Position numbers and translations under genes: made by a program
Source of the DNA: Pyrenochaeta sp. MPI-SDFR-AT-0127
Lineage: Eukaryota; Ascomycota; Dothideomycetes; Pleosporales; Cucurbitariaceae
Reading direction: 5' to 3'
Assembly: GCA_020747015.1 (NCBI GenBank)
Contig: JAGTJM010000016.1
Coordinates: forward strand, 1-64,000
DNA: 64,000 bases
Part shown: positions 35,841 to 47,261 of the stretch, piece after piece
Layout of the letters: every line of letters begins with the position of its first letter
How positions within the stretch are numbered: position 1 is the stretch's first letter
The notes under the pieces: generated by a model
Databases searched by the model: none
What the model saw: the letters and a program-made list of their open reading frames with translations, nothing else
Told to the model about the DNA's origin: nothing

Positions 35841-36398
35841 ATGGCGTCTAAGCAAGGCCAGGCACAAGGCGGTCAGCCTGGACAAAGTACGTCAGACCTA
35901 ATTCTCCTCCACCTTCTCTAAATAGATGTTCAGTGCTAACGTAAACAAGTTGAAATAACATCTCTTCCCGTCCCGCAACTCCAAGAGCTAAAAACGCAAC
36001 TCGATGCCGAACTCACCCACCTAAGCAACTCATTTCAATCGCTCCGAACCGCACAATCAAAATTTCGAGACTGTCTTACGTCAATCGCGTCCGGCATTTC
36101 TGCCTCCACCGCTGAGAAACCATTGCTTGTTCCCTTGACGTCTTCGCTATATGTGCCGGGCAAGTTGACAGATCACGAGCATGTTTTGGTGGATGTAGGG
36201 ACGGGTTATTTTGTGGAAAAGGATATTCCAGGAGCCAAAGACTTTTATGAGCGCAAGGTCAAGGATTTGGGCGAAAGTCTGAAGGATCTGGAGAGCGTAA
36301 TCAATGGAAAAGCGCAGAATGTCAGGGTAGTGGAAGAGGTGATGAGAGTAAAGGTATTGAGTGCACAAGAGGGGAAGGGCAACGGAGGGGCTGAATAG
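35841..36398 (+). CDS. GIM5: Prefoldin subunit 5
   Basis: Two exons, 35841-35886 and 35950-36398, with a 63-nt intron (GTACGT...AACAAG), give 164 residues. Prefoldin is a six-subunit jellyfish-shaped chaperone that delivers nascent actin and tubulin to the CCT chaperonin; subunit 5 is of the alpha type. The first helix (QLQELKTQLDAELTHLSNSF) and the last (AKDFYERKVKDLGESLKDLE) form the coiled coil, and between them is the hairpin region with PLLVPLTSSLYVPGKL and VDVGTGYFVEKD, the strongest family signature. A Gln/Gly-rich leader of 15 residues is encoded by exon 1. The start codon lies 148 bp from the divergent JmjC gene. Confidence 0.92.
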
Positions 36399-36875
36399 CT
36401 TCAGCCATGCGAGACATGCGTTGGCAAACAACAGATGGGAAGAACCACTGCACGCAGAACAGGGCGCACATGGAGGCGTGATCTCCACACCACGCACCTA
36501 TCACGTAACAGATGGCATGCAATACCTTCAAGGAACCATTGTGGTGTTGATTTGGGCCCGAAGAAAAATATTACGAACTGTTCATAAGCCCAGCTCCAAG
36601 ACCAGCGATAGCTCTACCAGAAATACTAAGAAACATGTAGACCCTACATAAGTCCCCTGAGAGGAATACCCCTCTGGCACCATGACATAACTCATCAAAT
36701 CGAGGAATTATCAAAAGGATATCTTGAATTGGTTCGGTTGTTGAGCATGGGCTAGGGAAGCACGTAGGCTCGTTACCTCGTTCCACGTACACTTCTTGCC
36801 ACTTTTCTCATACAGGCGAGATACTCTTTCAAAGTACCACTATATTCATCAGCGCGTTCATGACCACTCACCATA
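36399..36875. other. Spacer between convergent prefoldin 5 and KH-like genes
   Basis: This holds two 3' flanks. I see no gene here; open frames are short and antisense to one another. Confidence 0.5.
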
Positions 36876-39079
36876 TCAGATAGATGCGCGTTTTCCGCCG
36901 CTGGTGACTGAGCTAATGATAGCCGAAAGTTGCATCAATTTGTCAGTCAGAATGCGGATTCCATCACGGGGTGGTACATCGGTGTTGCTGTTGTATTCGG
37001 CTAAGCGTAAGCTAAGATGCCCCATGTCGAGATCAATATTCTCTTCACCACTAGAGTACGACGTCAGTCCGTCATCTGGCAAAAAGGTGGAAACGGTGTG
37101 CCCCCAATCAGCCTGACGACCGATAGGCAGACGTTCCAACTCAGCAAGGTGGGTAGCCCATTCAACATGACGCACTGCCAGACCCCAAACCGGCAGCTTT
37201 TGCTGTGGGTACCACATTTTAGTGACTTCAACTTTGTAGCAAGTCTTTTGGATACCGAAAGAGTAAACGGTATCAAGTCGCCCAGTCTGAAGATGTCTCT
37301 TGATTGTTGGTGTTTGATCCCATTCGGCAAAGGACTCCGTGGATGACATATCGTAATTCGGCTTTATCTTGGCTCGCTCAGCAAAGTCAATTAGGATTGG
37401 TGAGACGGACTTCGGATGTACAGAGATTAGAGATTCGAGTGCAAAGTGCCATCCTCGGCGCCTGGTCCCTGTTAGTCTAGATTTGCTGCGTCAAGATAAC
37501 CGACACTCACTCTCCAAGTTCTAATAAATAGATATCCATATTCTTCCTGGGACCAAGCTTGCCTTGCTCTAGCTTATAGAATCTGGGTGCGGATTTCTCG
37601 TAGACCCCCTCTTCATCGTCCGTCCAATCGATTTGAACTATGAGTAAACACATTGGTGGCGGCGGTTGCATCGTGTTGCTGGGATGCTGCTGTCTTGGTG
37701 GCGCTGGTCGTCCAGAGTGCCGGAAGGGTACTGGAGGCGAAGTGACGGCACCCGCCGGGTCACGGAATACCCACGTCCCGCGAAAAGTCGGTCGTGTTTG
37801 CTCCAAGGATGTAGGAACATACCCAAAGTAACCCGCCGATCTTGTTGGCTCCAAGAAGTTGCTTGCCGATACAAGTTGACGAAAGATTTGGGCCCCAACG
37901 ACCCCATCAGCAAACCTAGGCGGTCAGGGGTACTGCTCAACACAGTGAAGAAGGGCGAACATACCACTTTTTTACATCTAATTGCACCTTTCCATCGATC
38001 TCTTTGAGAAAATTTTCTTTGTGAGAGATATGTCCGATTTTGTCATCCTTAACATGTTTGGAACTTATCGCAAGACACCCTAAACGAATAGTCAAATCAT
38101 ACGCGCCTTTTGTCTGTCGAACGGCTTCGAGGGCCAACTGAAATGAGTTTTGAAGCTTTGACAGATATGTGGCATGAAGACTCTCACGGCGGAAACTTCC
38201 AGGGTCATCCATCATCCGATGGGGGAGAAGTCTAGGTACGATTCTGTCGTTATGATTTGGCCACCACATTTCTGCTTCCTCTAAGACAACATCGATTCCT
38301 TCTCGATCATCGAGAATCAGATTGAAAGAGTGCTGAGTGCCAAAGGATTCTGTACAAATCTTCTCGACTATTGTCAGGAAATGGCTCTCCGCTGCTTCGA
38401 CATTGATAACATTAGGGCCAAGAATTTCAATCGTCCATATACCATAATGCGCCGGCAGAAGCGTAATGAAGACCTCATCCTGCATCCTGAGGGAATCCAA
38501 TCGTTCCAGTTTGTTCCCAAAAACATCTCTGGGAGTGATAGATTGGTTACTTAGAGACTCTGGCCAGCTCACAATAGTCTGACAGGATTAGTGATGTTCT
38601 GCAATACCAAAAATTTTACCGTTACTTACACTAGACCATTCTGCTTGCCTCTCTAGAGTATTGGGAGCTGGGCCTTTAAACACCTGCTTACGATCGCGCT
38701 CCTTCTCTTCGACTTCCTCGTAGTACCATCTGTTCGAATCGAAGGCAGGTGTCTTCGCCCATGCTGAAGATTCTTTGGACTTGGCATGTACTCTAGATAT
38801 CCAATGGTTGATTTGACGAACAGCGATGTCAACGCTCGCGCCTGGTCCATATATATCAAATTGAGAGATTTTCCCATGCTCCCAATGCGAGTCTACACTG
38901 CAACCTGTGTTGATCTTAATATCGTTGACTAACGTGTCGCGCTCCCGTGCAACGGTATGGCGGCGGAGCTCGGGGGGAACAGGAATAATTTTGTTTGGCT
39001 TCTTCCCAATCAAAGTATGAGTGTCCACAGAAGATCCAGGCTGTGGAGCAAACCGTATGTCTGAAGGTGCAGTGTCCAT
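36876..39079 (-). CDS. KH-like domain protein, conserved fungal type, function unknown
   Basis: Four exons, 39079-38630, 38578-37965, 37915-37511 and 37461-36876, with introns of 51, 49, 49 and phase-consistent splices, give 684 residues. Two segments look like KH folds: SQFDIYGPGASVDIAVRQI near residue 70-90 and GIWTIEILGPNVINVEAAES near 190-210, each with a beta-helix pattern around a Gly-Pro. This suggests RNA binding. The C-terminal part (after about residue 500) has aromatic-rich strands such as GRLDTVYSFGIQKTCYKVEV and resembles what I recall as the fungal DUF7905-type domain, but I cannot verify that. Acidic/Pro-rich text with PPPPM lies in the third exon. There is no signal peptide or membrane segment. 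A cytoplasmic or nuclear RNA-associated role is inference only. Confidence 0.75.
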
Positions 39080-40194
39080 TGTCTTCGACTTTATACGTAC
39101 AGTTGTCGATTTTGTGGGATATGAGGTTCAGGGAGCTTTGGGAAAGCCTTCTGAGGTGGCGAGGGTAGTGTGCTTAGTTGGGGAAGCTTGGGTCGCTTCG
39201 GGTTGGAAAGAGCAAACGACAGCTGACAGTTCAACTCAATGTGCACGGGCACAGAACAGGACGGCACGGGGAGACATGAGGTGGGAACCGAAGCGTGGAC
39301 GCTAGATTGTGCATTGGTTTGAGGTAGAATAGATTGCATGCCGCTCAGTGGTAAAGAAGATTTTGGAAAAAAATAGAGAATACACTAGCAGCATTGAGCA
39401 CGAGAAGCGGAAACCGTGAGGCAAGAAGAGGAAGCGGTAACGACCAGTTGATGGAGACCGTATGGAGAAAACCATACTCGAAAGGATTGAAAAGAAACGG
39501 ATCAAAGAAATCGCATAGAACTACATGTCCTCACATATTGTAAGCCCTTTAGATAGACTACAAGTCCCACACCAGCCAAATGCGTCTCTTATTTGCCATG
39601 AAATTAGTGGGAGGAAGGAAATGGACTTCCAACAGGGTACTGAGTAGAGGTTCAGGATTTGTGATCAGGTCAGGAAGCCCTCCAGTAACCCAGTGAAACT
39701 TGATTAAATCTCTGAACCTCTGGCTTACAATTTTCTACATCTAGCCACAATATCAATCGTTAGCTTGCGGTACCTAGGTCTGATTTGTAGAGATTGTGCA
39801 AAGCACTGGGAAACACTGTTAGCATATTGTAAGCCATGACAGATTTGGCCGAGATCGCTCGGCACGATGTGGAGAGTAAATTAATCTGCCGTAGCCAGAA
39901 AGTACTGTCCAGCGTCAGGTGAAGTTCGGAGCAAAGGCTTGAGGTGAAGGCACGAGGTGCGGGCGATGAACTATGGGAGCACGTGACGCGGAGGTGAGAG
40001 TAGAACCTCCGGTCGATTTTCCGGGTTCCTATGTTCATCAAGCGATTGAGCCTCAAAAAGACACCGCAATCCACAAGCCATTGCAGGCATAGTCTTCCTC
40101 GTACGGTCGCTTATTCGAATCACGATACTCGACTAAGACTACGGCCAAAGTTCGTTGCTATCAGGACTCTGTGCACCCACCGCAAAACCTCGTG
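39080..40194. promoter_or_regulatory. 1.1-kb divergent intergenic region
   Basis: It lies between the starts of the KH-like gene (minus) and the uL23m gene (plus) and must contain both promoters. No coding frame here is supported; the longest (39760-40074, minus) has no motif. Confidence 0.45.
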
Positions 40195-40915
40195 ATGGAC
40201 GCCATACCTATCGCGAAAAAGCTTATAGCTTTTGGCAGCAAGAAGATATATCTGTAGGTGCCCAGGCTCCCAAATCGTATTTTTTCGAAGCTGATGTTAG
40301 CTCTATAGCCCCAAATTCACAGTCGCGCTCGTCAGAACACCGAATATCTCGCCCTACCACGCGCGTTTTCTCGTTCCGCTCGACTTCTCCAAATATGACC
40401 TCCGTGACTACCTCTACCACGCCTACAACGTCAAATGCTTCAACGTCCGCTCCTACGTAAAGCAAATGCCCGTGCGCGACACGCGTGAACAGCCGCGACA
40501 TTGGTTCCGTCCCGAATCGAAAAAGTACATGACGGTCGAAATGGAACAGCCATTTGTATGGCCTGAGGTGCCAGACCTGGAACCCTGGGGCCAGAAGGAA
40601 AGAAGACAAGAGACTAAGGATGCGGCGAGAGCAAATGGAGCAATGCGTGCCCATGAGGCCAGGGACGCTGCAAGCAAGTTGCGGGAGCAAGTCAAGATGC
40701 TGCTGCATAAGGAGGAGCCTCTAATGAGCGAGTCGATAGAGAAGAAGAAGGCGCAGGGTGTGGAGCTGAGCCAAAAAGAGCAGGAGAATGAAGAGAAGAC
40801 ACGAATGAGAGAAGAGCAATTATCGAGGATGTCAAGGTTAAAGCTGTGGGAAGACAAGAGAACAGAGAAGGTGGTGCAGAGCGATGATGCCGATCGATTT
40901 ACGATCAAGGCATAA
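40195..40915 (+). CDS. MRP20: Mitochondrial ribosomal protein uL23m (MRP20)
   Basis: Two exons, 40195-40253 and 40309-40915, with a 55-nt intron (GTAGGT...TATAG), give 221 residues. uL23m lines the exit of the mitoribosomal polypeptide tunnel. The first exon encodes MDAIPIAKKLIAFGSKKIY; the splice creates a Leu and continues PKFTVALVRTPNISPYHARF, followed by the signature VPLDFSKYDLRDYLYHAYNV and VRSYVKQMPVRD. The C-terminal half is highly charged and helical (coiled-coil-like, about residues 120-210), as in fungal homologues. A cleavable presequence is not obvious, although the basic N-terminal helix could serve. The plus-strand frame here (40155-40460), which runs across the splice, and the antisense frame 40453-41169 are shadows. 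Confidence 0.92.
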
Positions 40916-43075
40916 ACTCGATTAGGGATTCTTGTACATTTGGCTGTATCATATGCATTGGGCTGGTATAGAGCTTCTTCGCTATATTGTGACATCTGAA
41001 GTTTGCAATTATGATAGACTGTTGTTTGAGAACGAGCCATACCTTGTCTGGAGTCAATATTGACACAGTTCAACGGACTGGCATTCGCATGGGTCCATGA
41101 GCATGTTTCCCTTCTCTCCAATGAAGACGTCAGAATTATGTTCCCAGGGTACTCTCGCCAACAATCCATGCCGGGACAAAGCCCTCAATTTCATAGGTCT
41201 TCCATCGGGTGGTAAGCAGCATCTAGCGTTGCCACAAGGCTGACACAGTGGCGGAGTGCTTGGCTGCCGGAGCATTACTGCAAGACAACCGCCACATATC
41301 TTAGAAGAACTACATTAAGAGTTTCGCTACTTTCTCTCTCTGTTCCCTCGCCATGTCTCGCTCAACATGTCGTTCGGAACCCCTATCGGAGATATGATCA
41401 TCATTGAACGATATTTGACGGGATGATTTGCAGTTCTGAAATGACCGTTTGGTGGAGTTGCAGAAATAATGGGAGTTAATGAGGGAGCTGAGCGGCCTTG
41501 ATGCAGCCCTCCGCCAGCTTGGTTGTCTAGTTCTTAATACGATTGCATCGCCACAGCTTGCTTCTTTCTAGTGTGCAGCTTTGAGCTACAGGCATTTGCT
41601 AGAGGAGCTCTTAGCAGAAAGTTAGAGCGGTGAGCAATTATTGGGGATCTCAGGTCGATTGGATGCAACGTAGAATACGAGAGAGAATTTTTGCACGAAC
41701 GTTCATATCGAAAGCTTATTCCAGGCGGCTGGAAGTATATCCTAGCGGACACATCTGTTCGATCACCATATGTACAGAGCGTGTCCTTAAGCACATAAAA
41801 TAATGCTGATAGAAATTTAAATGTCAATACTATGCTAGATTCGAAAGAGAAACTTGACAGTGCTCTTTGAGCGCTATGGCGAAATGCGGCAGAGTCGAAC
41901 TGAGCACGTGTTGATTTCTCATAACCTTTGAAGTTATGCTTCAAATAGGGTATCATAGTAGCCCACAAGTGGTAGATTCAGAAAGGCCCGTTGTCGGGCA
42001 TCTTGGAGCCCTATGAGGCACCACTCAACTCACTCCTGCCATCGTTCGCCCGACGGCAGTACTTGAACGTCACACCAACCCACAAAGCACACCAGAACAG
42101 GCACCATCCTCGCAAGCTCGATCGAGTAGTACTGGATGATGGGTGTGGACCAATCAACGGAATCCCACGTGCTGTCTTACCCATACCCCTACATGGTTCC
42201 TCCAGGCTTCGTCATCACGTCCTTGTGGATGAGTTGGCAGCGTGCAGGGCGCAAACCTGGCCGTATGCGCCTGGCGAGTGTATCAGACGAATGACCACAA
42301 GCCGAAACAGCCGATGAAAACAGAAGCAATGCGCACTGTACTTTCTAGCAAAGGAATGTGTTTGCGAGCGCCTGTGGGGATGACCAAGTGAGGCACCGGT
42401 CAAGTGTCGGAGTGGCCCGGGAGGGGCTGTGTGAGCAACATGTTCGCAGTAAGAATACGGCCCATGCGAGGTCGTCCGTCGGTGAGAGCAAACCGGTCAG
42501 GCGGTGGGCAGCAAATCAGGAGACCCTGTCGTCGCTTCAGGCTTGCTGTCCGGGTGGGCGAAGCGCCTGGAAGCTGGTGGTGAATTGCCTGTTCTGCCAC
42601 CCAAGCATGATGTCATTGCTCTGTGCCATGAAGAAGCTGCCCGCCGCTGACCCCAGCCTCAAATTCGGTAATATCTACGCCCGCACTGCGAAAGCATCCT
42701 TGGGTCCAAGAACACCGGACAGTCATCAGCCTTCCACCTTCCCCGGCCAGAATCTCTTTAAAATACGACTGCCGCCCGTGCCCTGCGACCGCTCGACAAC
42801 ACTCCCCCCCTACCCACCTTATCTCGCTACTTCGCAGGCACTCTTCATTCTTCATTGCGACATCCCACAAGCACAGCAACTTGCGCTGCTAGCCAAGTAA
42901 CCCAGTCCCCAAGTGAAAAAGGATATTCCGGTATGCTACTGCCGCTGTCTCTTCTGCCCCTCTTGCACTCGCTCACATCAAGCTTTGCCCAGGACTGAAC
43001 CGAATCACCATTTGCCCTGCCGCAAGGACCCTGATTAGAGACGACCTTTTGCCCTCACGGGTACAGAACATCACC
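40916..43075. other. 2.2-kb spacer upstream of the DUF3824 gene
   Basis: No gene supported. The last 350 bp are C/T-rich and probably form the promoter and leader of the DUF3824 gene. A plus-strand frame at 42358-42900 overlaps this and has no recognisable motif. Confidence 0.45.
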
Positions 43076-44848
43076 ATGTCCGAGTACAGCTATGCGCCAC
43101 CCCATCGGTCGCACCGCACTCGTGAGCCAGAGTACGTCACGGAGACGACCTATATCGAGCGCGGCGGCCGAGGAGCCCCAGTGCGAGATCTGGTCTACCG
43201 CCCCGCACGGGAGGACAGCATTGAAGACATCCCGCGCGACTTTCCTCCACCAGGCGCCGAGTACAGGCAGACCAAGTACCGTGAAGAGTATGCCCCGCCC
43301 CGCCGTACTCGCTCAGTAAACCGCCGCGACGACTATGGCTACGACGACTATGACCGCCATGACCGTGGTCGAGGACGACGTGATCGCGACTACGATGACT
43401 ACTCGGAGTACTCTGAGCGCCCCAAGCCTTCGCGTCGCAAGTCCATCGTCGACCAAGTCAAAGACTTTGGCGAGGCCGCTGGTCTTGGAGGCGTCATCGG
43501 CGCAGTCACGGGTGGCGGCCGCGATCGTTCTCGCCACAGACGAGACGACCGCGGTTACGATAGCGACAGGAACGGGTACTACGATGACCGTCGAGACCGC
43601 CGATACGATTCCAGGTCTCGCAGCCGCAGCCGTGGAGGTCGCAAGTCAGAGAAGTGGGAACAAGCTGCCAAAGCCGCCATTGTTGCCGGTGCAGTTGAAG
43701 CCTTCCGCAGCCGCAACGTACCCGGTGCCTGGACTGGTGCAAAGGGCCAACGAGTCGCAACTGCTGCTCTTGGTGCTGCCGGCATTGACGGTCTTATCGA
43801 TCGTGATCCCGAGAAGCATGAGAAGCGACATGTCGCCGAATCAGCCTTGGGCGGTCTTGTGGCCTCTCGTCTAGCCAACGGTTCTCGCTCCCAGTCCCGT
43901 GCTCGTGGTCGTGACGGTTCCAGGTCTCCATCTCGTACCCGCTCTCGATCCAGGTCTATCTTTGGACGCTCTCGCTCTCGTGGACGCTCTCATTCCCGAG
44001 ACGGCGAAAAGGAAGGAGGCGGTAACGGAATTGCCAAACTCGCTGGTACCGGAGCTGTCGTCGCAGCAGGCAAGGCCCTCTACGATCGCATGCGCTCCAA
44101 ATCCCGCTCTCGGCGCGAGCGTTCTCGCTCTTCCAGCGCCGACAGCTTTGTACCATCGCGGAGAGGTAACCGTCGCTCATACAGCCGAGGCCGCGGTATG
44201 GAGGACAACTACTCAGAAGCTCCCTCCAGGGCTAACCCAGATCGCAGACTAGCAGCCGCAGGTGGGGCGAGCGCGGGTGCTTTAACAGCACAGGGCGCAG
44301 GAGATCGTGATCGGAGTAGACGGAGCTCTAGCAGTGATTCTGACTCTACGACCGATATGGAGCAAAAGCGTAAAAAGCTACGAGGTAAGGAACTCCTCAC
44401 TGCCGGGCTGGCCACTGTGGCAACCATTCATGCGGCGCACGGCGTCTATTCGTCTATGGTGGCTTCTGAGAAGCGGCGGAAACTCGTTAGCGAAGGCGAG
44501 ATGTCTCCTGAAGAAGCACGAAAACGCAAATCAAAGAATATGCTCCAGGATGCTGCCGCCGTAGGCATCGCTGCACTCGGTATCAAATCCGCATATTCCG
44601 AATGGAAGGAGATGAACGAGCAGCGCCATAGCGTCAAAGAACTCGAGACGCGTCGCCGCAAGAGGAGAAAGCAGCGTGAGAGGAGGGAGAAGGAGGCCCG
44701 GCAGAACGCTCTTGGTGGCATGAATGGAGTAATGGCTAATCCGTACGCATATCCTGCAGCCGCCAACCAGCCCTATCCTCCTACGGCCTATGCGGATTCA
44801 AATCCATATAGTGCTATGCCGCCGCCACCTATGGGTGGAAGATATTAG
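43076..44848 (+). CDS. DUF3824-type SR/RD-rich protein
   Basis: Intron-less, 590 residues, start in good context (ACCATGT). The N-terminal 130 residues are Tyr/Arg/Asp-rich and disordered. Ala/Gly-rich hydrophobic segments recur (AAGLGGVIGAVTGG; KAAIVAGAVEAFRSRNVPGA; TAALGAAGIDGLI; GIAKLAGTGAVVAAGKALYD; LLTAGLATVATIHAAHGVYS; AAAVGIAALGIKSAY), separated by long Arg-Ser stretches such as RSRSRSIFGRSRSRGRSHSR. This alternation is the DUF3824 pattern found in mould genomes. The Ala/Gly segments could be amphipathic helices that bind membranes or pack on each other; the RS stretches are typical SR-kinase substrates. The end is a basic coiled coil (RRRKRRKQRERREKEARQ) plus a Pro/Tyr-rich tail. Function unknown. 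Confidence 0.85.
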   Translation: MSEYSYAPPHRSHRTREPEYVTETTYIERGGRGAPVRDLVYRPAREDSIEDIPRDFPPPGAEYRQTKYREEYAPPRRTRSVNRRDDYGYDDYDRHDRGRGRRDRDYDDYSEYSERPKPSRRKSIVDQVKDFGEAAGLGGVIGAVTGGGRDRSRHRRDDRGYDSDRNGYYDDRRDRRYDSRSRSRSRGGRKSEKWEQAAKAAIVAGAVEAFRSRNVPGAWTGAKGQRVATAALGAAGIDGLIDRDPEKHEKRHVAESALGGLVASRLANGSRSQSRARGRDGSRSPSRTRSRSRSIFGRSRSRGRSHSRDGEKEGGGNGIAKLAGTGAVVAAGKALYDRMRSKSRSRRERSRSSSADSFVPSRRGNRRSYSRGRGMEDNYSEAPSRANPDRRLAAAGGASAGALTAQGAGDRDRSRRSSSSDSDSTTDMEQKRKKLRGKELLTAGLATVATIHAAHGVYSSMVASEKRRKLVSEGEMSPEEARKRKSKNMLQDAAAVGIAALGIKSAYSEWKEMNEQRHSVKELETRRRKRRKQRERREKEARQNALGGMNGVMANPYAYPAAANQPYPPTAYADSNPYSAMPPPPMGGRY

Positions 44849-45590
44849 TTTTCCTCATTTCTTTCCTTTCGGTTGTCCCTTTTCGAGTCCTGTGGATGAG
44901 ATGAAGAGTTTGTCGTTTGCGTCTTTTTTTGGGGGAAAGGGGAAGGAGAGTGGTGAATGTATGGCTTTACAGCGGAATAGCCTGCATTTAGACTAGTTTT
45001 TCTTTGTTCTCTTTCAACATTTGAGGGCTGTGAGTTTTCTTTCTTGGAGGTTTCTGCAAGGCGGGGAGGCATTTTACGTTGGACGAAGACATATTGGGTA
45101 ATGCGACACGAGTCTTCCGGCTCAACGACGATAAATGACTTATGAAATCATATAGATCAATGACAACAGTCCCTTTATACATGATGTGGGCTCCTGTTTG
45201 GTGAAGTGTGTCGTTGGAATGCTCGGCTCCGCCGCAACGTCATCCCGGATTCAGTACCACGGTACCGTCAAGTCCATGTCTATAGTCGACATGGTTATGA
45301 CGCGGATCAGTCGATCGCAGAGCAAGAACACAGTAGAATAGAGAGGACACTACAGTGTTTACATCAAGCGTTCATTGCTCTATGGCATGCATTGTGTACA
45401 TCTTTCATCCCAGAAACTAATTTAACGCCAGCCGCTCGAGTCGGTCACTTCATCGTACGGATTGCAAGATGAAAACATGACGACAAAACCCATCGCTAAC
45501 ATCATGCTGCCATATCAAATGGCATGTTTTCGCTATTGAAGCACGAATCTTCATCATTTTCCATCCTTCCTTTAAAGAGCCGGGAGCACC
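44849..45590. other. Spacer between convergent DUF3824 and MOB2-type genes
   Basis: Contains both 3' flanks. I see no gene or repeat. Confidence 0.5.
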
Positions 45591-46863
45591 TTATTGCCCA
45601 CCCGAACTCCGCGGTGGCGCATTCTCCTTCGTTGTTGAGGATGGTAGCAAGCCTTTCTCGATCCAGAGATCAAGAAGCGGCTGCATCGGCTCAATCTCCT
45701 TGTCTCCAATCAAATTGAACAGTTTCCCGACGTTGACGAAGTGGAGGAAGCATGTATTGAGCTCCTTGTATGCGCCCACGTTCCAGAAGGGCTCTAGCCA
45801 GTGGCCATGATAAATGTGCGCATAGCACCGCATCATCTGGCGGTAAATGCTCCTGATATCCGTCTCAAAATTCTCTGGAAACCCGGATGACTTGCCGAGC
45901 CATTCACGGCCTGCCAGTTGATTGAGGGGGGCATTCACACTGGTAGGCCCAAGAGGCTGTGGCGTGGAGTTGGATGATAAGGAGCCAGAGGCATAGGTTG
46001 GTGCCGCGACAGAGACAGAGGTGGTGTCGGTCGGGAAGATGCTGGGGTCATTGATCTTGCCGACGATCCACTTTTGCACGAGGTTGATATACTGGATTGC
46101 TGGAATCTTGATGGGCTTTTTGTTATTGTCAAGCCAGGTGTAGGTGTGGCCACTGGCTGACATAGTTGGGCAAACATCTGGGTTGCAAATTGGTTTACCA
46201 GTGCGGTCATCTACTACTTTGATGACATCAATCATCTGCTCCATCAAACGGTACTGCTCAACAACTGTCACGTGGTTAGCATGGGCTATCGACCTAGTGA
46301 ACATGGACGTACCTTGGTGCGCGAGCCATTCACCCTCTTCAACCAGCTTCGGCTTGGCAGCCAAGGTCATGAAGTTGCCCTTAACGATCAAGTCGGAGTA
46401 CTCTTCGCGGAAGAAGAAAGGCGGTCTGCGGGAGCCAGCCGGCACGGACCCTTCCGAGGGAGCACCCTGGCTTTCGAACGACATGGCAGAAGACAGGGCG
46501 GGGGAGTGTGGCATAGGTGGTACACTCGGAGGCTGCTGAGAAGTAGGAGATGCTGCGTATGCAGTGGTTGGCGAAGGAGTGCCTCCTTTGCCTTGTTGTT
46601 GGTTGCCCTTGTTCGAACGGCCTGCCAGTCCTTGGCGACTATGAGAGAGAAGTTAGAGAAGGAAAAACCACCACAGGCAGCCGGGAAGTGGCGAGATAAA
46701 GGGGAGATGTACACAAGACTGGATGGAAAGTGACGTGGATATAAGAAGTTTTGATATTGTGAGACAGAATGCAGCATCGCGCATGAAACAAATAGGCATA
46801 TATGGCGTGGACTGGGGAGGGAGCTGCGCCAAGCACTTACACGCTGGAGAAAAAGGACGCCAT
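45591..46863 (-). CDS. MOB family kinase activator, MOB2 type
   Basis: Three exons, 46863-46841, 46638-46313 and 46264-45591, with introns of 202 and 48 nt, give 340 residues. MOB proteins bind and activate NDR/LATS kinases; MOB2 types pair with Cbk1/COT-1-like kinases in polarity and septation. The first exon encodes only MASFFSS plus two bases of the next codon, joined to RQGLAGRSNKGNQQQ. The Mob domain begins with LIVKGNFMTLAAKPKLVEEG. Zinc-binding residues are present: CNPDVCPTMSA and the HIYHGH motif. A low-complexity loop of about 45 residues (Ser/Thr/Pro-rich, after INDPSIFPTD) interrupts the domain before FETDIRSIYRQMMRCYA. The N-terminus is Gln/Pro-rich. Lack of the MOB1 LPxGED-type segment argues for MOB2 over MOB1; a divergent second paralogue such as Neurospora mob-2b is possible. 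Confidence 0.85.
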
Positions 46864-47261
46864 TCTTTGCGATTTTTGGGTATGCCGTGTCCTTTAGAGG
46901 GTGCGGAGTCGAGGATGCACTTGGTTAGGGCGGCAGAGTGCGTATGCAGAGTGATAGAGGGGGTGGACGTTGGTGATACGTCTCGAGCGGCCAGCGATTT
47001 TGGGCCCGCTTCAGGCCTGCATCGAGAAGGGGCGGCGCGCTATCTCCCATTGGGAAAGCGCGCCTTCATTGTTGCTCGGGAACTTTGTTCAACCTTGCAG
47101 TCGTCAGTCAATTCAAATCTTGCGCGTATCTTGTGCCTCCGCCATCGCGTTTGTCACTGTCGTAGTCGCCGTCCTGATCGCCTTCTGCGTTACAACACCT
47201 TGCGCCTGCTGGAACTGGATTAATTGCGCACGCGAAGCTCCGGTCAACCACGACCGCAGCC
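46864..47261. promoter_or_regulatory. Divergent promoter of the MOB2-type gene and LEO1
   Basis: 398 bp between the two start codons. No coding frame is supported and no specific site was recognised. Confidence 0.45.

Noticed and set aside
40453..41169. 238-codon minus-strand frame
   Set aside because: It is antisense to the uL23m coding exon and has no family features; the plus strand is clearly coding.
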